From Coriobacteriaceae bacterium (GTDB lineage: Bacteria; Actinomycetota; Coriobacteriia; Coriobacteriales; Coriobacteriaceae), in the NCBI GenBank assembly GCA_025992855.1, contig DAJPGB010000001.1, positions 1,116,001 through 1,180,000 of the forward strand: a stretch of DNA of 64,000 bases, written 5' to 3'. The notes below the pieces were generated by a model that saw only the letters and a program-made list of their open reading frames with translations, was not told where the DNA came from and did no database searches. The translations under genes and the position numbers were made by a program. Positions 36,105 through 42,922 of this stretch are shown piece by piece. Position 1 is the first letter of the stretch, and each line of letters opens with the position of its first letter.

Positions 36105-36136
36105 GTATTGCAATACGTTGGTCCGCTTTGTATAAC
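36105..36136 (+). promoter_or_regulatory. promoter with 12-base palindromic operator for the second transporter
   Basis: TTGCAA (36109-36114) and TATAAC (36131-36136), 16 bases apart, preceded by TTTG, make a good promoter. The perfect palindrome GTATTGCAATAC (36105-36116) overlaps the -35. A second repeat, GGTCCGC (36120-36126) with GCGGACC (36148-36154), brackets the -10. Together they look like a repressor operator. The regulator is not in the adjacent genes. Confidence 0.5.
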
Positions 36137-36232
36137 CAGCCAAAACGGCGGACCGCGTTTGAATGGTTCGATTGGGCTGTCTTGACGTTGCCCGACCGAA
36201 CTTACTTTGTCCTATCTCATAAGGAGGATGGC

Positions 36233-37909
36233 ATGGCTGATTCTATGTTCCACCAGCCCGTTATGGGTCGTCGCGCCTTTGTCGGCGGTACCCTTGCTGC
36301 GAGCTCCATGGCTTTTCTTGCCGCATGCGGCAAGAAGGGCGGCGACGCTTCCGGTTCTGAGTCCGGTTCGACGCTGAACTTCTACATCAACAACCCGGTC
36401 TGCATCGACCCCTATAACGTCCAGGAGGACCAGGGCACTCAGGTCGAGTACCAGCTCTTTGATGCTCTGACCTCTTATGACGCCGAGAAGGGCGAGATCG
36501 TTCCGCTGGCTTGCGAGTCCTTTGAGGCCAACGACGACGCCACCGAGTTCACCTTCAAGATCAAGAAGGCCAAGTTCCACAACGGTGACGACGTTACCTC
36601 CAAGTCCTTCAAGCTCGGTTGGGAGCGTCTGGTCAACACCAAGTCGGCCATCGCTACCGAGTACGGCCCTTCCGAGGTCTCCTATCACCTTTCTATGGTC
36701 GAGGGCTATGACGACCTGCTTGCCGGTAACGCTACCGAGCTCAGCGGTGTTACTTGCCCCGACGATGAGACCCTCGTCGTCAAGCTGTCTTCCGCTTACG
36801 CCGACTTCCCCTTCGTCGCCTCTCACCCGGCTCTGGCCCCGGTTCCCGAGTGCGCCGAGTCCGATGTCAAGAGCTTCTATCTTGCACCGGTCGGTAACGG
36901 CCCGTTCATGATGGACGGCAAGTGGGAGGATGGTCAGGAGATCAACCTCAAGAAGTTCGACGATTACTATGGCGACAAGGCCAAGATCGATGGCATCCAC
37001 TTCCAGGTCATCAAGGACATGGAGACTGCTTACAAGGAGTTCCAGGCCGGTAACCTCGATGTCTGCGACGTTCCCGTTGCTCAGATCGATGCCGCCAAGA
37101 AGGATCGCGGCGTGTCCAAGGACGGCTACACCATGGGTGACGGCGAGCGCATGCTGCTCGGCGCCGAGCCTTCCACGTACTATCTGACCTGCAACACCAC
37201 GGCCGAGCCGTTCAACAACGCCGACCTGCGTAGGGGCATCTCCCTGGCCATCAACCGTGAGGCCATCTGCAAGACCATCTTCAAGGGTACCCGTACCCCT
37301 GCCGACGGCATTGTTCCTCCGGGCATCGATGGCTACAAGGAGGGCGCATGGGAGTTCTGCGCCTACGATGTCGACAAGGCTAACGAGTACCTCGACAAGG
37401 TTGCTCCCGCTGGCGCTAACGGGGATCGTGGCATTAGCGTGACCCTTTCCTACAACCAGGACGGCGGTCACAAGGAGATCATGGAGTCCATCATCGGCGA
37501 CCTCGCCAAGGTTGGCGTTACCGCTGTCTCCGATACCCCCGAGTGGTCTGCCCTGCTCGAGCAGTATCAGAACTTTAACTATCAGTTCGGTCGTCTGGGT
37601 TGGATTGCCGACTACCCGATCATGGACAACTTCCTGTATCCGCTGTTCCACTCCGACTCCCTCGGTGGCGACAACCGCTCCGGTTACAACAACCCTGAGT
37701 TCGACGCCAAGGTCAACGAGGCTCGCACCACGGTTGACGACGAAGAGCGCGTCGCTAAGATGCAGGAGGCCGACGCTATGGTCGCTGCCGACTGCCCGGT
37801 CATCCCGGTGATGTTCTACACGCACACCATCGTCGGCTCCGATCGCATCAAGCACCTCTATGTCGATCCGCAGAAGCACGCCGAGCTGGGTACCGCTGAG
37901 CTCGCCTAA
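36233..37909 (+). CDS. peptide ABC transporter substrate-binding lipoprotein, family 5
   Basis: External peptide receptor. N-terminal signal with GRRAFVGGTLAASS, lipobox LAAC (Cys about 28), linker of Gly/Ser/Lys, SBP_bac_5 domain including the opening PVCIDPYNVQEDQGTQVEYQ (one of the family's marks, about 54-73). Resembles OppA/DppA more than the first binding protein. ATG 36233 has AAGGAGGA; a 147-base in-frame upstream extension is unlikely. 558 residues. The palindromic promoter above is its likely control. Confidence 0.87.
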   Translation: MADSMFHQPVMGRRAFVGGTLAASSMAFLAACGKKGGDASGSESGSTLNFYINNPVCIDPYNVQEDQGTQVEYQLFDALTSYDAEKGEIVPLACESFEANDDATEFTFKIKKAKFHNGDDVTSKSFKLGWERLVNTKSAIATEYGPSEVSYHLSMVEGYDDLLAGNATELSGVTCPDDETLVVKLSSAYADFPFVASHPALAPVPECAESDVKSFYLAPVGNGPFMMDGKWEDGQEINLKKFDDYYGDKAKIDGIHFQVIKDMETAYKEFQAGNLDVCDVPVAQIDAAKKDRGVSKDGYTMGDGERMLLGAEPSTYYLTCNTTAEPFNNADLRRGISLAINREAICKTIFKGTRTPADGIVPPGIDGYKEGAWEFCAYDVDKANEYLDKVAPAGANGDRGISVTLSYNQDGGHKEIMESIIGDLAKVGVTAVSDTPEWSALLEQYQNFNYQFGRLGWIADYPIMDNFLYPLFHSDSLGGDNRSGYNNPEFDAKVNEARTTVDDEERVAKMQEADAMVAADCPVIPVMFYTHTIVGSDRIKHLYVDPQKHAELGTAELA

Positions 37910-38005
37910 GAGTTTGCAGCTTCCGTGAGGGTCAAGTATTTACGTAGACCTCATGGGAAACATACAGTTCTCCCTAACCTGGGGTAAACTGGCTGATGGT
38001 AATTT

Positions 38006-38035
38006 TGGGATGCCGGTCTGGCGATCGGCATCCCA
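38006..38035 (+). terminator. intercistronic hairpin after binding-protein gene
   Basis: Perfect stem TGGGATGCCG (38006-38015) with CGGCATCCCA (38026-38035). A second imperfect hairpin lies at about 37924-37956. No T-run. As in the first transporter, probably raises binding-protein mRNA over permease mRNA. Confidence 0.6.
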
Positions 38036-38065
38036 TTTAGGTTAATCCCTAGATAGGGGAGTGGT

Positions 38066-39103
38066 ATGGGTAAGTACATCGTTAAACGTGTGCTTCAGTT
38101 CATCCCGGTATTTTTGGGCGTTACGCTGATTCTGTTCGCCCTCCAGAATATCGTGCCGGGAGATCCGATCAAGCTGATCGGTGGAGACAAGGCTCTGTCC
38201 CCCGAGGTGGAGCTTCAGCTTCGCGTCCGCTATCACCTAGTCCAGTCGGACGAGGACGGCAACGCGATCCTTGACGAGAACGGCGATCCCGTTCAAACGT
38301 CGCTCGTGGACCGTTACTTGTATTACATGAACGGCCTGCTGCATGGCGATCTGGGCAATTCGTATCAGCGCAAGCTGCCGGTTACGGATATCTTTGCCCA
38401 GAAGTATCCGTATACGATCAAACTTGCCGCGTGCGCCATCGTGCTCGAGGCAATTATGGGTATCGGTGCGGGTATCATTTCGGCGGTAAAGCGTTATTCC
38501 TTCTGGGATATTTTGGTAACGCTCACCACGTCGATCCTCGTTGCGGTCCCGGCCTTCTGGCTCGGTATGTTGCTGCAGCTGTTCTTTGGCGTCATCCTCA
38601 AGGACGCCACGGGCGGTGCAATCTCCATGCCGATCTCGGGTGCCGGCGGTTCCAGCTCTCAGTATCAGGATTGGATGCACTATGTGCTTCCGACCATTAC
38701 GCTGGCTTCGGTTTCGACCGCTTATGCTGCGCGCATCATGCGCTCGCAGCTGCTTGACGTCATGAACCAGGATTACATCCGTACGGCAAAGGCCAAGGGT
38801 CTCTCCAATCGCGCGATCATCGTCAAGCATGCGCTTAAGAATGCACTCATCCCCGTCGTTACCTATATTGGTGTCGACTTTGGCGGCATGCTTTCGGGCG
38901 CCATCCTGACCGAGACGGTCTTTAACTGGCCCGGTATCGGCTATGAGGTTTATCGCGCCATTAGCATGCGTGACTGGCCCATCGTTATGGGCGGCGTTAC
39001 GCTCATTGTCGTCGTCGTCATGGTGATCAACCTGCTCGTCGACATTAGCTATGCATTCCTCGACCCGCGCATCCGCCTTGGCGGTCCGTCGGATAAGGCC
39101 TAA
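38066..39103 (+). CDS. peptide ABC transporter permease, OppB/DppB type
   Basis: N-terminal helix GKYIVKRVLQFIPVFLGVTL, large extracytoplasmic loop (about 35-100), EAA loop DYIRTAKAKGLS (about 235). 345 residues. ATG 38066 with TAGGGGAG upstream. Followed 14 bases later by the DppC-type subunit. Confidence 0.92.
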   Translation: MGKYIVKRVLQFIPVFLGVTLILFALQNIVPGDPIKLIGGDKALSPEVELQLRVRYHLVQSDEDGNAILDENGDPVQTSLVDRYLYYMNGLLHGDLGNSYQRKLPVTDIFAQKYPYTIKLAACAIVLEAIMGIGAGIISAVKRYSFWDILVTLTTSILVAVPAFWLGMLLQLFFGVILKDATGGAISMPISGAGGSSSQYQDWMHYVLPTITLASVSTAYAARIMRSQLLDVMNQDYIRTAKAKGLSNRAIIVKHALKNALIPVVTYIGVDFGGMLSGAILTETVFNWPGIGYEVYRAISMRDWPIVMGGVTLIVVVVMVINLLVDISYAFLDPRIRLGGPSDKA

Positions 39104-39117
39104 GGGAGGTACGTCTC

Positions 39118-40053
39118 ATGCAGGAAACTGATTCTCAGTCTCAGGAGCAGGTTACCGCCACCAAGGCCGCCTCTGCTCCCGCCAAGTCCCGCACGCTGTG
39201 GGGCGACGCTTTTAAGCGTCTTCGCAAGAACAAGCTCGCCGTTATCGGTGTCTGCTGGATCATCATCGTCGTTGTGGTTGCCCTGACCGCAGATCTGTGG
39301 GCTAAGCCCTGGCTCGGTTCGCCGACGGCTTCCGACTCGACCACCATGGCCGAGACGTCGCTGCTGGCTCCGTGTGCCGAGCACCCGTTTGGCACCGACG
39401 CCCTTGGTCGTGACATTCTCGTCCGCGTTATCTACGGTGCGCGCGTTTCGCTGTCCGTCGGAATTATGGCCACCGCGATCTCCACGCTGATTGGTCTGGT
39501 CATGGGTGCTCTGGCCGGTTTCTACGGCGGCATCTGGGATACGATCATCATGCGCTGTGCGGACATCTTCCTGGCGTTCCCGTACGTGCTGTTCGTTGTC
39601 GCCATGATCGCCGTTATCGGCCGCGGTCTTCAGAACGTCTTTATCGCCATCGGTATTCTCGGCTGGCCTTCGATTGCGCGCGTCTTCCGCTCTGCGATCT
39701 TGACCGTCAAGGAAAACGACTATGTTGATGCTGCGCGCGCGATGGGTGCATCTGATGCTCGTATCGTCGTGCGTCACATCTTCCCGAACTCCGTCGCCTC
39801 CATCGTGGTCTACGCGACCATGAACATTGGTGGCGCCATCCTGACCGAGTCTGCTCTGTCCTTCCTCGGCATGGGCGTTATTCCGCCTACGCCTTCGTGG
39901 GGCTCCATGATTCAGGACGGTCAGCAGTATCTGCTGACTGCTCCCTGGATGATGATCATGCCCGGTCTGGCAATTCTCTCGACGGTGCTCGCCTTCACCC
40001 TGCTGGGTGACGGTTTGCGCGACGCCCTCGACGTCAAGATGAAGGACGCATAA
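39118..40053 (+). CDS. peptide ABC transporter permease, OppC/DppC type
   Basis: Polar N-terminal tail, first helix at about 42-62, then the transport domain with EAA loop NDYVDAARAMGAS. 311 residues, normal, so here the permease is not fused. RBS GGGAGG. Next gene begins 3 bases later. Confidence 0.92.
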   Translation: MQETDSQSQEQVTATKAASAPAKSRTLWGDAFKRLRKNKLAVIGVCWIIIVVVVALTADLWAKPWLGSPTASDSTTMAETSLLAPCAEHPFGTDALGRDILVRVIYGARVSLSVGIMATAISTLIGLVMGALAGFYGGIWDTIIMRCADIFLAFPYVLFVVAMIAVIGRGLQNVFIAIGILGWPSIARVFRSAILTVKENDYVDAARAMGASDARIVVRHIFPNSVASIVVYATMNIGGAILTESALSFLGMGVIPPTPSWGSMIQDGQQYLLTAPWMMIMPGLAILSTVLAFTLLGDGLRDALDVKMKDA

Positions 40054-40055
40054 GG

Positions 40056-41147
40056 ATGAAGAAGAACAAGAACTATGTGGACCTGAAGGACCAGCCGGTT
40101 CCCGAGGGCCAGCATCTGCTCGAGGTCGATGACCTTAAGATGTATTTCCATACCGAGGACGGCGTCGTTCGCGCTGTCGACGGTGTGTCCTACACGCTCG
40201 ATCGCGGCGAGACCCTGGGTGTCGTCGGTGAGTCCGGCTCCGGTAAGTCCGTGACCGCCATGACCATCATGGGCCTCATCTCGATGCCTCCGGGAAAGAT
40301 TGAGGGCGGCGACGTTCGCTATCGCGGTCGTTCTATCCTCGAAATGACCGAGGAAGAGATGCAGCACATTCGCGGTAACGATATCGCGATGATCTTCCAG
40401 GATCCTATGACCTCCTTGAACCCGGTCTATAAGATCGGCAAGCAGGTGGGCGAGGGCCTTCGTCTGCACCGTGGCTACTCCAAGCAGGAGGCGCTCAAGC
40501 GCGCCACCGAGCTTTTGGACCTCGTTGGTATTCCCGAGCCCGAGAAGCGCGTCAATGAGTATCCGCACCAGTTCTCTGGCGGTATGCGTCAGCGCGTCAT
40601 GATCGCTATGGCTCTTGCCTGCGATCCCGATATCCTGATTGCCGACGAGCCCACGACGGCTCTGGACGTTACCATTCAGGCTCAGATTATCGAGCTCATG
40701 CAGGAAATGCAGGAGAAGAACGGCAACGCCATCATCATGATTACCCATGACCTGGGCGTCGTCGCCGACATGGCCGACAAGATCATGGTTATGTACGCCG
40801 GCCGTCCCGTCGAGTTCGGTACTGCTGAGGAAATCTTCTACGAGAGCCGCCACCCCTACACCTGGGGCCTTATCCGCTCCATCCCGGAGCAGGCCATCGA
40901 AGAGAAGAAGCCGCTTACGCCGATTCACGGCAACCCGCCTTCGCTCATGAACCTGCCCGAGGGCTGCGTGTTCTCGCCTCGTTGTCCCTATGCGACCGAT
41001 AAGTGCCGCAAGCAGCGCCCCGAGCGCGTTGTCACCGAGTCTGGTCATTACTCTGCGTGCCACTACTCCGGTGACCCCGAGTTTCTCAAGAACGCTCCTG
41101 AGACGTCCCGTACGCGCAAGGATTCCAAGAAGGGAGGCGAGGCGTAA
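40056..41147 (+). CDS. peptide ABC transporter ATPase, OppD/DppD type
   Basis: Walker A GESGSGKSV, Q-loop FQDPMTSLNP, signature FSGGMRQRV, Walker B LIADEPTTALD, and a C-terminal Cys-rich oligopeptide region (CVFSPRCPYATDKC). 363 residues. RBS GGATG-adjacent AAGG. Its stop (TAA) shares a base with the next ATG, so OppF-type ATPase is coupled. Confidence 0.93.
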   Translation: MKKNKNYVDLKDQPVPEGQHLLEVDDLKMYFHTEDGVVRAVDGVSYTLDRGETLGVVGESGSGKSVTAMTIMGLISMPPGKIEGGDVRYRGRSILEMTEEEMQHIRGNDIAMIFQDPMTSLNPVYKIGKQVGEGLRLHRGYSKQEALKRATELLDLVGIPEPEKRVNEYPHQFSGGMRQRVMIAMALACDPDILIADEPTTALDVTIQAQIIELMQEMQEKNGNAIIMITHDLGVVADMADKIMVMYAGRPVEFGTAEEIFYESRHPYTWGLIRSIPEQAIEEKKPLTPIHGNPPSLMNLPEGCVFSPRCPYATDKCRKQRPERVVTESGHYSACHYSGDPEFLKNAPETSRTRKDSKKGGEA

Positions 41148-42175
41148 TGGCAGATACCAACGAGCGTACTCCTCTGCTGAAGGTCGAGCACCTCTCTAAG
41201 GAGTTCCCCGCTGAGTCCGGCATGTTCGCCAAGCGTTTTTCCAAGCGTGTCGTCTCTGCTGTAAATGACATCTCTTTTGAGATTTATCCTGGCGAGACCT
41301 TTGGTCTGGTTGGTGAGTCTGGTTGCGGTAAGTCCACGACGGGTCGCACCATCATGCGCTTGACCAAGCCGACCGCCGGTAAGGTGTTCTTCCAGGGCAA
41401 AGATGTTGCCGAGATGAGCAAGCATGAGATCAAGGACATGCGTCGCGAGATGCAGTTTATCTTCCAGGATCCTTATGCTTCGCTCAATCCTCGTATGACC
41501 ATCGGCGAGATCGTCTCCGAGCCCATGACCATTCACGGCGTGGGCACCAAGGAGGAGCGCATTGAGCGTGTTCGCGAGCTTCTCGACGTTGTCGGACTGA
41601 ACCCCGAGCACATCAACCGCTATCCTCATGAGTTCTCCGGCGGTCAGCGCCAGCGTGTCGGCATTGCCCGCGCATTTGCGTTGAAGCCCAAGCTGATTAT
41701 CTGCGACGAGCCGGTTTCCGCTCTGGATGTGTCCATTCAGGCCCAGGTTCTGAACCTGCTCAAGGAACTCCAGGACAAGTTCGGTACCGCATATCTGTTT
41801 ATTGCCCACGACCTGTCCGTCGTGCAGCACATCTCCGATCGCGTTGCCGTTATGTATCTGGGCAAGATGGTCGAGGTTTCGGACTGGAAGACGCTCTACA
41901 GTGAGCCGCACCACCCGTACACGCAGTCGCTGCTGTCTGCTGTGCCGGTGCCCGATCCTGATATCCAGAAGACCCGTAAGCGCATCATCCTTGCCGGCGA
42001 CCCGCCGTCACCGCTGGATCCGCCGACCGGTTGCCGTTTCCACACCCGCTGCCCGATTGCGCAGGGCATCTGCTCCGAGAAGCTGCCTGAGTTTAAGGAA
42101 GTTGCCCCGGGCCACTGCTGTGCCTGCCACTTCGCGGAGCCGTTCCCGATCAAGGAATCGCACATCGACCTGTAG
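41147..42175 (+). CDS. peptide ABC transporter ATPase, OppF/DppF type
   Basis: Walker A GESGCGKST, Q-loop FQDPYASLNP, signature FSGGQRQRVG, Walker B LIICDEPVSALD, C-terminal CRFHTRCPIAQGIC. 342 residues. Last gene of the operon; a spacer crowded with palindromes follows. Confidence 0.93.
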   Translation: MADTNERTPLLKVEHLSKEFPAESGMFAKRFSKRVVSAVNDISFEIYPGETFGLVGESGCGKSTTGRTIMRLTKPTAGKVFFQGKDVAEMSKHEIKDMRREMQFIFQDPYASLNPRMTIGEIVSEPMTIHGVGTKEERIERVRELLDVVGLNPEHINRYPHEFSGGQRQRVGIARAFALKPKLIICDEPVSALDVSIQAQVLNLLKELQDKFGTAYLFIAHDLSVVQHISDRVAVMYLGKMVEVSDWKTLYSEPHHPYTQSLLSAVPVPDPDIQKTRKRIILAGDPPSPLDPPTGCRFHTRCPIAQGICSEKLPEFKEVAPGHCCACHFAEPFPIKESHIDL

Positions 42176-42194
42176 TCGGTTGTTCTCGTCCGGG

Positions 42195-42320
42195 CCCGTG
42201 CTGGACTTAGTTTTCAGAACGTCCTCGACCATGGAAACCCCCTTATCCTGCTCCTTCGGAGCTGCGGATAAGGGGGTTTCCTGGTCTGCGGAATGTTCTG
42301 AAAACTAAGTCCAGCACGGG
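42195..42320. repeat. large nested palindrome P1 (about 126 bp)
   Basis: Outer arms are a perfect 26-base inverted repeat (42195-42220, cccgtgctggactt..., with 42295-42320), extendable outward by three pairs. Inside, 42233-42248 pairs perfectly with 42266-42281 (16 bases), and GCTCC/GGAGC closes on a TTC loop at the centre. No coding frame is evident. It starts 20 bases after the OppF-type gene, so it may double as terminator, but it is far longer than needed. Confidence 0.85.
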
Positions 42321-42389
42321 TCCTGCGGCAACGCGGCAGGGAGGGGTGCGATTCCTTGGTCGCTCACTTAATCTAATAGGAAAGTTAGT

Positions 42390-42496
42390 GAGGCCGGAGC
42401 TTTAGCTCCGGCCTCCTTATATAAGGGCTCGGCAAAGCCGAGCCACAAACTTCTAATCAGCCCCAGAATATGTTTGAGAATCGTACTTGGAGTACG
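42390..42496. repeat. cluster of three smaller palindromes
   Basis: Perfect hairpins at 42390-42415 (GAGGCCGGAGC with GCTCCGGCCTC), 42426-42444 (GGCTCGGC with GCCGAGCC) and 42482-42496 (CGTACT with AGTACG), plus CCTGC/GCAGG at 42322-42340. They fill the gap between P1 and P2. The first has no T-run, only CTTAT. Confidence 0.7.
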
Positions 42497-42508
42497 TGGC
42501 TGTAGGGG

Positions 42509-42625
42509 CGGAATGGGGGTAACTTCCCAACGCATTCCGCAGGGGGCGGTACATTTTGTAGCGCGAAGCGCGAATCAAAATGTACCGCATGCCCGAGGAC
42601 GCGTTGGGAAGTTACCCCCATTCCG
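42509..42625. repeat. large nested palindrome P2 (about 117 bp)
   Basis: Outer arms: 25-base perfect inverted repeat (42509-42533, beginning cggaatgggggta, with 42601-42625). Inner arms GCGGTACATTTTG (42546-42558) with CAAAATGTACCGC (42576-42588) and a central GCGC-GAA-GCGC hairpin. Unrelated in sequence to P1 but the same build. It lies 60 bases before the tRNA-Leu promoter. Confidence 0.85.
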
Positions 42626-42686
42626 ACCCGGACGTATAGATCTACCAGCACATTTACAAATTCGTAAACTTTTTTCAAAAAAGTGC

Positions 42687-42716
42687 TTGCGCAGTTCTCG
42701 AATCATAGGTTATTAT
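42687..42716 (+). promoter_or_regulatory. tRNA-Leu promoter
   Basis: TTGCGC (42687-42692) and TATTAT (42711-42716), 18 bases apart, preceded by TTTTTTCAAAAAAGTGC. The same A/T tract and CTTGC -35 occur before the tRNA-Gly genes at 46199 and 48545. Confidence 0.7.
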
Positions 42717-42773
42717 TTTCCTCGTTGAACGCGCGGGTCTAACAAAGCGAACTGCGAATCAACAACATAGCAT

Positions 42774-42863
42774 GTCGGAGTGGCGGAATTGGCAGACGCG
42801 CTAGCTTGAGGTGCTAGTGACCGCTTTTTGGTCATGCGGGTTCAAGTCCCGCCTCCGACACCA
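42774..42863 (+). tRNA. tRNA-Leu(GAG)
   Basis: Class II tRNA of 90 bases including encoded CCA. Acceptor GTCGGAG pairs with CTCCGAC (discriminator A), anticodon arm CTAGC-TTGAGGT-GCTAG gives anticodon GAG, a long variable arm and T-arm GGGTTCAAGTCCC are visible. Confidence 0.97.
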
Positions 42864-42873
42864 TCGCATTTGA

Positions 42874-42897
42874 GAAGCCTCTTTGGAGGCTTTTTTG
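42874..42897 (+). terminator. terminator after tRNA-Leu
   Basis: AAGCCTC-TTT-GGAGGCTT then TTTTG, just before the phosphatase gene. Confidence 0.75.
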
Positions 42898-42922
42898 TTA
42901 CCGATAGACGGTGGGGTCCACG

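Noticed and set aside
23082..42175. Second transporter as a duplicate of the first
   Set aside because: Gene fusion state, binding-protein type and sequence differ; they are separate systems of one superfamily.
42195..42625. Palindrome cluster as a CRISPR array
   Set aside because: The palindromes differ in sequence and there are no regular repeats, spacers or cas genes.
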